This document shows positions 37,954 to 45,564 of a DNA stretch of 45,564 nucleotides, piece after piece; within the stretch, counting starts at the first letter, position 1, and every line of letters begins with the position of its first letter. This stretch comes from Candidatus Dormiibacterota bacterium. GTDB lineage: Bacteria; Chloroflexota; Dormibacteria; Aeolococcales; Aeolococcaceae. Both the position numbers and the translations under genes were made by a program. The notes under the pieces are model-generated. The model saw only the letters and a program-made list of their open reading frames with translations, was not told the origin of the DNA and made no database searches. The stretch is taken from the NCBI GenBank assembly GCA_036495095.1, contig DASXNK010000043.1, forward strand, positions 1 to 45,564, written 5' to 3'.

Positions 37954-39116
37954 CGTGCCCCCACGCCGGCGGCGACGGCGCCCAGCACCGGATGCCCCGC
38001 CACCCAGGTCTGGCGCACCACCGGGTGGCCGGCGACGCACTCCACCGCCACCAGGTCGGCACGGCAGCCCACCTCGAGGCGCCCCCGGTCGGTGAGGCCG
38101 GCCAGCCGGGCCGGACCCTCGGTCACCAGCGCCGCCGCCGCCGCCCAGTCGCAGCCGGTGTCGGCGGCGATCAGGTAGGCGGCGACCAGCAGCGAGGGCG
38201 GGTGGTAGTCGGAGGCGAGGGCGTCGAGGCAGCCGTCGGCGAGGGCGCCGCGCGCCGAGAGGTTGCCGTAGTGGGAGATCCCCCGCCGGGCGTTGGGGGC
38301 GCCCATGAGGATGCCCAGGCCTGCCTCGCGGGCGGCGTGGGCGGCCTCCAGGGTGACCGGGAACTCGGCGATGACCGCGCCCAGGCCGGCGGCGCGTCGC
38401 ACCGTCGCCGCGGAGTCGTCGTCGTGGGAGGCGAGGGCGACGCCGGCGTTGCGCGCCAGCCGGGCGACCCGCTCGCGCACCTCCGCGGCCCGCCCCTGGC
38501 CACGCTGCTTCTCCAGCAGGCGCAGCCGCAGCTCCACGTCGACGTCGCCGTCGGCGTGCTCGGCGAGCTGGGTGTAGTAGCCCCGCCAGGCGGTCACATC
38601 GGTGAACTGGCCCTGCCCCGGGGTGTGGTCCATGTACGAGATCAGCCCGAGCGCCCCGCCGGCGGCGATCTCCGGAGCCGCCTCGACGGTGGTGCCGGTG
38701 ACGTCGACGCGCAGGTGCAGGCGGTGGTCGACGCGCAGCCCTGACCGCTGGGCGACGATCGCGGCGGCGACGGTGCGGGCGCGGTCGATGCTGCGGTGCT
38801 TGACCGCGTCGTCCTCGAGCGAGATGCAGAGCATGTGGGTGGTGATGCCGTGGCCCGCGAGCTCGCCGTCGAGGTCGTGGAGCGCCGCCTCGAGGGGCAG
38901 CACCGTGGTCGGCCGCGGCCGGGCCCGCTGCTCCAGGCAGTCGGAGTGGAGGTCGACCAGGCCGGGGAGCAGGTCGAGGTCGCCGAGGTCGACGCGGGTG
39001 GCGGCGGCGGGCGGCTCCGGGCCCACCCCGGCGATGTGCCCGTCCTCGACCGCGACCCACCAGCCGCGGCGGGTGGCACCGGCGATGGGGAGGCGGGCGC
39101 CGCGGTACGCGATCAT
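37950..39116 (-). CDS. phnM: PhnM, ribose 1-methylphosphonate 5-triphosphate diphosphatase
   Basis: Removes pyrophosphate from alpha-D-ribose 1-phosphonate 5-triphosphate to give the substrate of PhnJ. It is an amidohydrolase-fold enzyme of 388 residues. The metal motif DLHSDCLEQRARPRPT has His57 and Asp59. Other typical segments are GHGITTHML, VALASHDDDS, ILMGAPNARRGISHYGN and the Asp in ALASDYHPPSLL. The ATG overlaps the phnL stop (ATGA) and the gene ends inside the start of the HD gene. Confidence 0.96.
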   Translation of the reverse strand: MIAYRGARLPIAGATRRGWWVAVEDGHIAGVGPEPPAAATRVDLGDLDLLPGLVDLHSDCLEQRARPRPTTVLPLEAALHDLDGELAGHGITTHMLCISLEDDAVKHRSIDRARTVAAAIVAQRSGLRVDHRLHLRVDVTGTTVEAAPEIAAGGALGLISYMDHTPGQGQFTDVTAWRGYYTQLAEHADGDVDVELRLRLLEKQRGQGRAAEVRERVARLARNAGVALASHDDDSAATVRRAAGLGAVIAEFPVTLEAAHAAREAGLGILMGAPNARRGISHYGNLSARGALADGCLDALASDYHPPSLLVAAYLIAADTGCDWAAAAALVTEGPARLAGLTDRGRLEVGCRADLVAVECVAGHPVVRQTWVAGHPVLGAVAAGVGAR

Positions 39117-39790
39117 GCCGCCACCAGGGCGCCCTCGCGCATGGTCAGCACCTCGTCGACCAGGCCGCCGCCGGTGGGCACGTCGTGGAAGACGGCGAGG
39201 ATGGTGGCGCCCTCGCGCTTGCGGTCCAGCACCGCCCCCAGCGCCCGCTCGCGCCGGTGGTGGTCGAGCGACGCGGTGATCTCGTCGAGGAGCAGCAGGG
39301 GCCGGGGGAGGGCGAGGCTGCGGGCGATGTTCACGACCTGGCGCTCGCCTCCGCTGAAGGTGGCCGGGGGTGCCTCCAGCAGCCGCTCGGCGAGGCCGAG
39401 GCGGAGCAGCCGGTCGGCGGCGTCGTCGCGCGCCACCCCCGCGGCGGCGACCAGGTCGACCGCCGCGATCCGGGGGATGGCCTCGAGGAACTGGGTGGCC
39501 AGCGACATCAGACCGCGGCGCGCTGCGAGGATCTCGCGGGCGCCGGCGGCGGCGACGTCGAGGTCGCTACCGCGGTGGCGGAGCACGATGCTGCCGGCGT
39601 CGCAGTGGTAGGTGCCGTGGATGCAGCGGAGCAGCGACGACTTGCCCGACCCGCTCTCCCCGGTGATCACCGTGCAGCTTCCCGGCGCCACCTCCAGGCT
39701 GACACCGCGCAGCACCTCGACCCGGAGGCCGTCGAGGAGGTGACGGGTGAAGCCCTTGCGGAGCCCGCCGACACTCACCCCCACGCTCAC
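39113..39790 (-). CDS. phnL: PhnL, ABC-type ATPase of the C-P lyase system
   Basis: A 225-residue ATP-binding protein required for the C-P lyase core (with PhnI). Walker A is GESGSGKSS (44-52), YHCDAGSIVLRHRGSDLD is typical PhnL, the signature motif reads FSGGERQ, and Walker B is LLLLDEITASLD. The GTG start at 39790 overlaps the phnK stop (GTGA). Unlike transport ABC proteins it has no permease of its own; PhnE and PhnC form the transporter. Confidence 0.95.
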   Translation of the reverse strand: MSVGVSVGGLRKGFTRHLLDGLRVEVLRGVSLEVAPGSCTVITGESGSGKSSLLRCIHGTYHCDAGSIVLRHRGSDLDVAAAGAREILAARRGLMSLATQFLEAIPRIAAVDLVAAAGVARDDAADRLLRLGLAERLLEAPPATFSGGERQVVNIARSLALPRPLLLLDEITASLDHHRRERALGAVLDRKREGATILAVFHDVPTGGGLVDEVLTMREGALVAA

Positions 39791-40599
39791 AGCTGCGAGC
39801 TGACCAGCAGCTGGGTGTACGGGTGCTGGGGGTCGGCGAGGAGCTGGTCGCAAAGACCCTCCTCGATCACCCGTCCCCGGTGCATCACCAGCAGCCGCTG
39901 GGCCAGGGTGCGGATCACCCCCAGGTCGTGGGAGACCACCAGGACCGCCACCCGGGTCTCCTCGTGGATGCGGCGGACCAGGTCGAGGATGCGCGCCTGG
40001 ACGCTGACGTCGAGGCCGGAGGTGGGCTCGTCGAGAAGCAGCACCCCCGGCGAGTTGGCCAGTGCCCGGGCGAGCTGCACCCGCTGGCGCATGCCCCCGC
40101 TGTAGAGGCTGACCCGGGTGTCGGCGCGGTCGAGGGGCAGCTCCACCTCGGCGAGCAGGTCGAGCACCCGGCGGCGGATGTCGTCGAAGCCGCGCCACCC
40201 CGAGGCGAGCAGCCGCACCGCCACGTTGCCGCCGGCGGAGACGTCGAGGTCGAGGCCCTGCTGCGGGGTCTGGTAGACGATGCCGAGGCGCTCGGCGCGC
40301 ACCCGGCGGCGGGCGCCGCCGCGGCTGTCGGTGACGTCCTCGCCGCCCACCAGCACCCGGCCGCGGGTGGGGGCGAGGTCGAGGTTGGCGCAGCCCAGCG
40401 CCGTCGACTTCCCGCTGCCGGACTCGCCGACGATGCCGAGCACCTCTCCGGGGCGCACGTCGAGGCTGAGCCGCCGGCAGCCGATCACCGCGCCGCAGGC
40501 GGCGCAGCGGGCCGGCGCCTCGGCCGGGTCGGAGCACTCCGCGCAGCCGGCGCCGTAGCGCACGGTGACGTCGCGGAGCTCGAGGGCGGCCGCGCTCAT
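39787..40599 (-). CDS. phnK: PhnK, ABC-type ATPase of the C-P lyase complex, with zinc-ribbon insertion
   Basis: A 270-residue ATPase that binds the PhnGHIJ core. Walker A GESGSGKST is at 58-66, the signature LYSGGMRQRVQLARAL is intact, Walker B is VLLLDEPTSGLD and the H-loop VVSHDLG. The N-terminus has an insertion between YGAG and the first helix: C19-x2-C22, nine residues, C32-x2-C35 and then C41 (GCAECSDPAEAPARCAACG), which looks like a small zinc-binding loop. The E. coli protein lacks it. ATG overlaps the phnJ stop (ATGA). Confidence 0.95.
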   Translation of the reverse strand: MSAAALELRDVTVRYGAGCAECSDPAEAPARCAACGAVIGCRRLSLDVRPGEVLGIVGESGSGKSTALGCANLDLAPTRGRVLVGGEDVTDSRGGARRRVRAERLGIVYQTPQQGLDLDVSAGGNVAVRLLASGWRGFDDIRRRVLDLLAEVELPLDRADTRVSLYSGGMRQRVQLARALANSPGVLLLDEPTSGLDVSVQARILDLVRRIHEETRVAVLVVSHDLGVIRTLAQRLLVMHRGRVIEEGLCDQLLADPQHPYTQLLVSSQL

Positions 40600-41474
40600 C
40601 GGATCCGCCCCTCGCGGCGGCGGCGGCACCAGTCGGTGTCGGAGCAGATCAGCCGGGGCGGTGCACCGCCGCCGGAGCACTCGACCCGGAAGCTGGTCGC
40701 CGACCCGCAGCGGCTGCAGGGGGCGGCGAAGCGCTCGGCCTCGAAGGGGCGGTCGTCGAAGGCGAGGGGGCGCACCGCGGTGTAGGGGGGCACCGCGTAC
40801 ACCGTGGCCTCGCGGCCGGCGCCGAAGAGCGAGATGTGGGGCGCGCCGTCGAGCCGCCCCAGGTCGTGGCGGGGGATCGGCGAGGGGCTCATCACGTAGC
40901 CACCCTCGACCTCGACGGGGTGGCTGTGGGTGAACGAGGCGTGGTCGTGGTGGACCAGGTCCTCGTAGAGGTAGAGCCAGACCCCGGAGTAGTCGCCCTC
41001 GGCGTGCATCCGCCGGGTCACCGAGGGCCGGGGGTCGACGATCCGCAGCGGGTCGGCGATCGGCACCTGGAACACCAGCACCACCTCCTCGTCGAGCTCC
41101 TCCTCGGGGATGCGGTGGCGGGTCTGGATCAGCGTCGCCCGCGGGGTCTCGGTGGTCGCGCGGGCGCCCGTGGTGCGGGTCACCAGGTCGCGGATGCCGG
41201 CGGCGTTGAGGCTGTCGTCGTCGCCCTGGTCGATCACCTTCACGCTGTCCTCGGGCACCACCACCGCGAGCGTGACCTGGAGGCCGCCGCTGCCCCACCC
41301 GCGCGCCACCGGCATCTCCCGGGAGGCGAAGGGGATCTGGTGGCCGGGGATGCAGAGCGCCTTGAGCAGGGCCCGGCGGACCTCGCGCTTGGCGGTCTCG
41401 TCGAGGTAGGCGTGGTTGTAGCCGCGCCGCCCGGCGGCGCCGCCGGTGAGCAGCCCGTCGAGCGCCGCGCTCAC
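40596..41474 (-). CDS. phnJ: PhnJ, carbon-phosphorus lyase
   Basis: The radical SAM enzyme that breaks the C-P bond of ribose 1-phosphonate 5-phosphate. The protein has 292 residues. GYNHAYLDETAKREVRRALL, PGHQIPFASREMPVARGWG and the His-rich HHDHASFTHSHPVEVEGGYV are conserved PhnJ blocks. The cluster cysteines Cys253, Cys256 and Cys277 and the radical-forming Cys283 keep the E. coli spacing (241, 244, 266, 272) to within one residue; an extra Cys266 is present. ATG overlaps the phnI stop region (4 nt). Confidence 0.97.
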   Translation of the reverse strand: MSAALDGLLTGGAAGRRGYNHAYLDETAKREVRRALLKALCIPGHQIPFASREMPVARGWGSGGLQVTLAVVVPEDSVKVIDQGDDDSLNAAGIRDLVTRTTGARATTETPRATLIQTRHRIPEEELDEEVVLVFQVPIADPLRIVDPRPSVTRRMHAEGDYSGVWLYLYEDLVHHDHASFTHSHPVEVEGGYVMSPSPIPRHDLGRLDGAPHISLFGAGREATVYAVPPYTAVRPLAFDDRPFEAERFAAPCSRCGSATSFRVECSGGGAPPRLICSDTDWCRRRREGRIR

Positions 41475-42517
41475 CGCCCCGCCACCGTGGCGTCCTCGAC
41501 CCGGTCGCCGAGGGCGGCGAGCCGCTCCAGGTCGCTGGTGAAGGTGACGTGGTGCGGGAGCTTGAGGTGCTCGACGAAGCCCGCCGCCTCCTGGCCGTCG
41601 AGGACGGTCTCGAGGAACTCGCGGTCGTCGCAGGGCGGCGGCGCCGCGTCGGAGTCGAGGGAGGCGCGGGCGCAGTTGGCGTCGAGCAGCGCGGCACTGA
41701 TGGCACGGCGCTCGACCCGGCCGCAGGTGCCCCCGACGCCGACGGTCAGGCGGGGGTCGGCGACCCCGTCGTGGACCCGGTAGAGCACCACCTCGGCGCT
41801 GGTCGCGACCAGCTCGCCCACCCGCACCGGCTCGCCGCTGAGCGGGTGGGTGACGGAGACCGAGAGCGTCCCCTGACGGAGCTCGACCAGGGTGGGGTCG
41901 CTGCGCTGGCCGTAGCCGCGGATGCCGGAGTAGGCGAGTGCGGTCATCGCCCCGGTCTCGCCCCGGGCCAGCCGCCCCCGCAGGTCACCGCGATCGTCGC
42001 CCCCGGCGGCGGCGACCAGGCCACCACGCTCCAGCCCCTCGAGCGCCCGGGGAAAGCACCGCGGCGGCGGCGCGGCGGGCTCGGGCGCCGGCCCGCCCTC
42101 GACGCCGGCTGCCGGCCCGGGGTCCTCGTCGAGGTCGAGCAGGCGCTGGGCGTAGTCGAGGGTGGCGCCGAGGTACTGGCCGCCGGGGGGGTCGACGAAG
42201 GCGGGGGTGATCCGGCGCAGCGGCCGCATCCCGCCGGCGGCGACGGTGCAGCCGGCGAGCCGGGGCAGGGTCGCCGCCCAGGCGCGCACCAGCGAGACCG
42301 CGCGGGCGACGTCGCCGCGGGCCTGGCGGAGCGCCCGGGCGCAGATCCGCGGCTCCGCCACCCCCGCCTCGGCGGCGACCTGGTCGACGAGGAGGGGGAG
42401 GAGGGCGCAGAGGTCGTCGACCCCGGCCTCGCCGGCGGCGACCGGGGCGGCGCCGTCGCGGGCCAGGCGCGCCGCCGCGGCGATGGCGCCGGTCTGGTCG
42501 AGGACGGTGGTGTACAT
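41471..42517 (-). CDS. phnI: PhnI, C-P lyase core subunit (nucleosidase)
   Basis: With PhnG, PhnH and PhnL, PhnI replaces adenine of MgATP by the phosphonate to make ribose 1-phosphonate 5-triphosphate. The 348 residues fit the family: MYTTVLDQTGAIAAAARLA at the N-terminus, QARGDVARAVSLVRAW, PPGGQYLGATLDYAQRLLDL and GRLARGETGAMTALAYSGIR. TVGVGGTCGRVERRAISAALLD and LPHHVTFTSDLERLAAL are near the C-terminus. The middle (about 120-170) is a Pro/Ala-rich linker. Its ATG overlaps the phnH stop by one base (TGATG). Confidence 0.95.
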   Translation of the reverse strand: MYTTVLDQTGAIAAAARLARDGAAPVAAGEAGVDDLCALLPLLVDQVAAEAGVAEPRICARALRQARGDVARAVSLVRAWAATLPRLAGCTVAAGGMRPLRRITPAFVDPPGGQYLGATLDYAQRLLDLDEDPGPAAGVEGGPAPEPAAPPPRCFPRALEGLERGGLVAAAGGDDRGDLRGRLARGETGAMTALAYSGIRGYGQRSDPTLVELRQGTLSVSVTHPLSGEPVRVGELVATSAEVVLYRVHDGVADPRLTVGVGGTCGRVERRAISAALLDANCARASLDSDAAPPPCDDREFLETVLDGQEAAGFVEHLKLPHHVTFTSDLERLAALGDRVEDATVAGR

Positions 42518-43041
42518 CAGCGCAGCCGCTCGACGCGGGTGGTGCGGGGCAGGGCGGCCACCCGCCCGGCGGAGTCGATGACGAGCAGGTCGACACCGAG
42601 CGGCCAGGTGGCGCAGGCGGCGTCGCGGGCGTCGAGCTCGGAGGCGTCGAGCGGCAGCTCGGTGTCGAGGTGCCCCGCCACCCCCGGGCCCCGCAGCCGC
42701 AGCCGCCGGCCGGGCCCCGGCTCGGCGACCGCATAGACCGCGGTCGCGCCCGCCTCGGGGCAGGCCTCGTCGCCGCGGGGCAGGCGGGCGAGGGCACCGC
42801 CGGAGCCGCCGCCGCCCACCACCAGCAGCTCGGCGCCGGCCGCCGGCGCCGCGGCGGACGCCCAGGGCAGGGGCGGCGGCACGCCCGCCAGGGCCACCCG
42901 GCAGCCGGCGTCCCAGGTGGAGCCCAGCACCAGGGCGAGGGCCGCCTCGGTGGTGGGCGCGACCGGCACCCGGCGGCCGGGGTAGCCGAGGGCGACGAGG
43001 ACCGCCCGGTAGGCGCGATGGAGCGCGGCGGCGCGGGTCAT
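42517..43041 (-). CDS. phnH: PhnH, C-P lyase core subunit
   Basis: A structural subunit of the PhnGHIJ complex, 174 residues (E. coli about 194). Family features are LHRAYRAVLVALGYPGRRVP and LLGSTWD-like LVLGSTWDAG. The C-terminal half has AEPGPGRRLRLRGPGVAGH followed by WPLGVDLLVIDSAGRVAALPRTTRV. It is shorter through the central region. ATG 43041 overlaps the phnG stop (4 nt); the frame stays open far upstream inside phnG and phnF, which is a shadow. Confidence 0.93.
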   Translation of the reverse strand: MTRAAALHRAYRAVLVALGYPGRRVPVAPTTEAALALVLGSTWDAGCRVALAGVPPPLPWASAAAPAAGAELLVVGGGGSGGALARLPRGDEACPEAGATAVYAVAEPGPGRRLRLRGPGVAGHLDTELPLDASELDARDAACATWPLGVDLLVIDSAGRVAALPRTTRVERLR

Positions 43042-43433
43042 CCGGGGACCACCCGGGTGGCGGCCACCGCCGCCGCGCCGGCGTCTGCCCGAGCCCGCTC
43101 GTCGGCGAGGGCGGCGGTGGCGAGGGCGGTCACCGCGTCGTCGGCGCGGGCGTCGCAGAGCGCGGCGGCGAGCGCGGCGCGGTCGTCCCAGCCGAGCACG
43201 CAGGCCCAGCCGCGGCGGCCCGCCAGCTCGACGGTGGCGGTGGTCACCACGGCGTCGACGAGCGCGAGCTCGCCCGCCACCGTCGCCAGCCGCACCGGCA
43301 CCACCGCCGCCGCCGGCGGCTCCACCACCCCGGCGCCGGAGCCGGCGGCGATGGCGGCCGCGAGCGAGAGCAGCGCCTCGCGCCGGGTGCGCGCCGCCGC
43401 GGCCAGGCCGGAGGCGCGCTGGGCGGCGGTCAC
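43038..43433 (-). CDS. phnG: PhnG, C-P lyase core subunit
   Basis: A 131-residue subunit of the C-P lyase core. It shows RRREAL-like TRREALLSL, PVRLATVAGELALVDAVVTTATVEL, RRGWACVLGWDDRAALAAALCDA and a helical C-terminus. The GTG at 43433 overlaps the phnF stop (GTGA); the longer ATG at 43484 would lie inside phnF and is rejected. Confidence 0.93.
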   Translation of the reverse strand: MTAAQRASGLAAAARTRREALLSLAAAIAAGSGAGVVEPPAAAVVPVRLATVAGELALVDAVVTTATVELAGRRGWACVLGWDDRAALAAALCDARADDAVTALATAALADERARADAGAAAVAATRVVPG

Positions 43434-44161
43434 GGCACCCGGCCCATCTCGAACACGACCCGGAAGATGTCGGCACGGAGCCACGAGGTGGTCACCTCGA
43501 CGGGGCGGCGGTGGCTCGCGGAGCCGGTGAGCGCGCGCACCTCGTAGACCGCCGGGCGCCCGGCCACGCCGATCCGCTGGGCGACGTCGGAGGACGCGGT
43601 GACCAGCTCGGCGCGGGCCCAGGTGCGCACCGGGCGCAGCCGGTACTCCTCGGCGAGGGTCCGGTGGAGCGACCCGTCCTCGGCCAGTACCCTGGCGAGG
43701 CCGGGGACGAGCTCGGCCACCAGCCAGGTGTCGGCGCAGGCGGCGGGCTCGCCGTCGACGCCGCGCTGGCGGCGGAGCTGGAGGAGCGGGGTGGCGTCGT
43801 CGACCTCGAGCACCTCACGGACCCAGCGTGGCGCCCGGGCGAGGCGGAGCCGCTCGGTGCGGGTCGAGGGCACCGCCCCGCCGAGACGCACCGCGTGGCT
43901 CCAGCTGGGCGGGAGGTCGGGGGCAATCCGGTACTCGACCCGGTGGGCCACGAAGGTGCCCCTGCCCTGGCTGCGGCGGACCAGGTGGCGCCGCTCCAGC
44001 TCGTCGAGGGCGGCGCGAGCGGTGAGCCGGTTCACCCCCCGCTGGCGGGCCAGCTCGTGCTCGGAGGGCAGGGGCGTCCCCGCCGGCCGGCGGGCGATGC
44101 CGGCCTCGATCTCGTCGGCGAGGCTGAGATACGTCGGCTGCTGCGGGCTGGTGGTGCGCAC
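43430..44161 (-). CDS. phnF: PhnF, GntR-family regulator (HutC/UTRA type)
   Basis: Represses phn operons in response to phosphate-linked signals. The N-terminal winged helix (YLSLADEIEAGIARRPAGTP, LPSEHELARQRGVNRLTARA, ALDELERRHLVRRSQGRGTF) is a standard GntR domain; the C-terminal UTRA ligand domain ends in VTTSWLRADIFRVVFEMGR. The GTG at 44161 is used: the promoter at 44169-44197 puts the transcription start near 44162, so the upstream ATG at 44173 lies inside the -10 box. The operator lies in the same promoter, so autoregulation is likely. The stop overlaps phnG (GTGA). Confidence 0.92.
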   Translation of the reverse strand: MRTTSPQQPTYLSLADEIEAGIARRPAGTPLPSEHELARQRGVNRLTARAALDELERRHLVRRSQGRGTFVAHRVEYRIAPDLPPSWSHAVRLGGAVPSTRTERLRLARAPRWVREVLEVDDATPLLQLRRQRGVDGEPAACADTWLVAELVPGLARVLAEDGSLHRTLAEEYRLRPVRTWARAELVTASSDVAQRIGVAGRPAVYEVRALTGSASHRRPVEVTTSWLRADIFRVVFEMGRVP

Positions 44162-44168
44162 CGTCCGC

Positions 44169-44197
44169 AGCATATCAACATGTCTAGACAACCTCAA
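44169..44197 (-). promoter_or_regulatory. phnF promoter with 17-nt spacer
   Basis: On the minus strand TTGAGG (44197-44192), 17 nt, TATGCT (44174-44169). Transcription would start at the GTG of phnF (44161), giving a leaderless message. It would drive phnF-G-H-I-J-K-L-M, HD, GNAT, phoU and ppk1. Confidence 0.65.
44181..44190. promoter_or_regulatory. PhnF operator TGTCTAGACA
   Basis: A perfect 10-bp palindrome within the promoter spacer. Its core GTCTAGAC fits the GT-N-TA-N-AC consensus of HutC-type GntR regulators. Binding here would block the promoter. Confidence 0.75.
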
Positions 44198-44217
44198 CGC
44201 CCGCGGTGCTGCCGGGA

Positions 44218-45036
44218 TCATCGGATGCGCCTGCGCAGCAGCACGGCGAGCCCCTCGACGATGAGGATCAGCACCAGCATCACCAGCAGCAGGGTGGTGA
44301 GCTTCTGGTACTGGAAGAGGTTGAGGGTGGTGAAGATCTGCAGCCCCAGCCCGCCGCCGCCGACGAAGCCGAGGGCGATGGTGGAGCGGAGGTTGGTGTC
44401 GAAGCGGTAGATGGTGAGGCCGAGCAGGGTGGGCAGCACCCCGGGCAGCACCGCGTGGGTGGCCACCTGCATGCGGCCGGCGCCGCCGACCCGGAGCACG
44501 TGCACCGGGCCCATCTCCATGTCCTCGATGCACTCCGCGTAGAGCCGGCCGAGGATGCCCACGGAGTGCACGCCCAGCCCGAGCGTGCCGGGAAACGGGC
44601 CCAGACCCACCGCGGTGACGAAGAGCAGCGCCCAGACGATGTCGGGGATGGCGCGGCAGATGCCGATGACCGCCCGGCTGGCGTAGTAGGCGACCGGGTT
44701 CGGGGTGGTGTTCTCGGCGGCGCAGAGCGCCAGCGGGACGCTGATCACCATCGCCAGCACCGTCCCCAGGAGGGCGACGTCGAGGGTCTCGACCGCCGCT
44801 CCCAGGGCGGGCTGCAGGTCGGTGACGTCCGGAGGTGAGCCGCGGTGGAGGATGTCGACGATGCCGCCCACCCCGGTGACGACCTCCGCGGGGTTGAAGT
44901 GGGTGACGTGCACCGCCTGGGCCAGGACCACGAGGATGACGGCGGCGCCGGCGGCATTGCCGGCCAGCTCGCGGCCGCCGCGGCGGGGGCGGGGCAGCTC
45001 GCCGCCGGGGCGGCGACCGGCGGCGGCGAGGCTCAC
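44218..45036 (-). CDS. phnE: PhnE, phosphonate ABC transporter permease
   Basis: The inner-membrane permease of the PhnCDE phosphonate importer. The 272 residues contain about six hydrophobic segments (GNAAGAAVILVVLAQAVHV, VALLGTVLAMVISVPLALCAA, ICRAIPDIVWALLFVTAVG, and later ones). The permease loop before the last segments reads VGGAGRMQVATHAVLPGVLPTLL. The GTG overlaps the phnC stop (GTGA). It ends 56 bp upstream of phnF, which has its own promoter. Confidence 0.95.
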   Translation of the reverse strand: MSLAAAGRRPGGELPRPRRGGRELAGNAAGAAVILVVLAQAVHVTHFNPAEVVTGVGGIVDILHRGSPPDVTDLQPALGAAVETLDVALLGTVLAMVISVPLALCAAENTTPNPVAYYASRAVIGICRAIPDIVWALLFVTAVGLGPFPGTLGLGVHSVGILGRLYAECIEDMEMGPVHVLRVGGAGRMQVATHAVLPGVLPTLLGLTIYRFDTNLRSTIALGFVGGGGLGLQIFTTLNLFQYQKLTTLLLVMLVLILIVEGLAVLLRRRIR

Positions 45037-45564
45037 GCCGGCACGCCGAGCCCGCGGTAGAGCCGGGTCAGGGCGGCGTCGTCGACCTCGGCGGCGGGGC
45101 TGTCGACCACCACCCGGCCGGCACGCAGCCCGACGATGCGATCGGCGTGCCAGCGCGCCAGCTCGGGCTGGTGGAGCACGCAGACCACCGCCATCCCCTC
45201 GTCGACGGCGAGGCTGCGGAGCAGCGCCATCACCTCCTCGGTGGCGTCGGGGTCGAGGCTGGCGACGGGCTCGTCGGCGAGCAGCACCCGGGGCTGCTGG
45301 GTGAGCGCCCGGGCGATCGCGACCCGCTGCGCCTGGCCGCCGGAGAGCGTTCCTGCCCGCTGCGAGGCGTACTCGGCGAGCCCCACGCGGTCGAGCGAAT
45401 CGAGCGCGCGGGCCTTCAGCTCCGCCGGGAAGAGCTTCGTGGAAAGAGAGCGCCGTAGCGGCAGCTCGCCGAGGGCGCCGAAAGCGACGTTCTCCAGGGA
45501 GGTGCGGCGGCGAACGACGAGCACCTGCTGGAACACCATCGCCGCCTGACGCCGCGCACGCCGC
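45033..45564 (-). CDS. phnC: PhnC, phosphonate ABC transporter ATP-binding protein (5' end beyond window)
   Basis: The ATPase of the phosphonate importer. 176 residues are visible, continuing upstream without a stop to the window edge. It has the Q-loop MVFQQ, VVRRRTSLENVAFGAL, signature TLSGGQAQRVAIARAL, Walker B VLLADEPVASLD and the H-loop CVLHQPELA. Walker A lies outside. An ATG at 45539 is internal to the domain and is not the true start. PhnD, the binding protein, would be expected upstream of the window. Confidence 0.95.
   Translation of the reverse strand, partial: RRARRQAAMVFQQVLVVRRRTSLENVAFGALGELPLRRSLSTKLFPAELKARALDSLDRVGLAEYASQRAGTLSGGQAQRVAIARALTQQPRVLLADEPVASLDPDATEEVMALLRSLAVDEGMAVVCVLHQPELARWHADRIVGLRAGRVVVDSPAAEVDDAALTRLYRGLGVPA

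Noticed and set aside
44162-44209. Longer N-terminus for PhnF from upstream ATG codons
   Set aside because: These codons lie in or upstream of the predicted promoter; the GntR homology begins after GTG 44161.

Overview
The window is a very GC-rich chromosomal segment with dense genes, many GTG starts and 1-10 nt gene overlaps. No rRNA, tRNA, CRISPR array, transposase or integrase was seen. A fused FbiC (CofG+CofH) with CofD, a GntR/UTRA PhnF, an actinobacterial-style GlgX and several promoters whose -10 box lies 6-10 nt before the start codon suggest an actinobacterium or a high-GC relative such as Chloroflexota or Dormibacterota. The phylum cannot be fixed from this sequence alone.

Layout. 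1-4466 (minus): sensor kinase, fbiC and cofD, for coenzyme F420 synthesis. 4545-9885: a TetR regulator and a short-chain dehydrogenase (minus) diverge from a three-gene plus-strand operon (saccharopine-dehydrogenase-like protein, acyl-CoA ligase, MDR oxidoreductase); a TetR-type operator lies between them. 9975-13893: dodecin, patatin-like hydrolase, Lon protease. 14061-19695 (plus): unknown small protein, semialdehyde dehydrogenase, GNAT, S51 peptidase, glycogen debranching enzyme. 19525-22168: membrane J-domain protein, lipoprotein hydrolase, aldo/keto reductase. 22368-27199: a secreted-protein island with two tandem paralogues sharing an unrecognised C-terminal domain, a PF04185-type phosphoesterase and a SpaA/Cna-B-like protein. 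27106-34015 (minus): a long-hairpin membrane-fusion protein, a Pls/PosA-type NRPS and its coupled phosphopantetheinyl transferase. 34153-45564 (minus): a C-P lyase locus phnC-E / phnF-G-H-I-J-K-L-M, then an HD protein, a GNAT, phoU and ppk1.

How the genes work together. From phnF to ppk1 every junction overlaps by 1-10 nt, so phosphonate C-P bond cleavage, phosphate signalling (PhoU) and polyphosphate storage (Ppk1) appear to be one translationally coupled unit. PhnF probably autoregulates through a TGTCTAGACA palindrome set inside its own promoter. PhnN and PhnP are absent from the window, and an HD-domain protein sits where a late-pathway enzyme would be expected. The NRPS and PPTase form a self-contained pair. 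The strongest candidates for undescribed biology are the tandem secreted paralogues (22368-24395), the HD protein and zinc-ribbon PhnK in the phn operon, and the very long adaptor hairpin with a cysteine-flanked tip.
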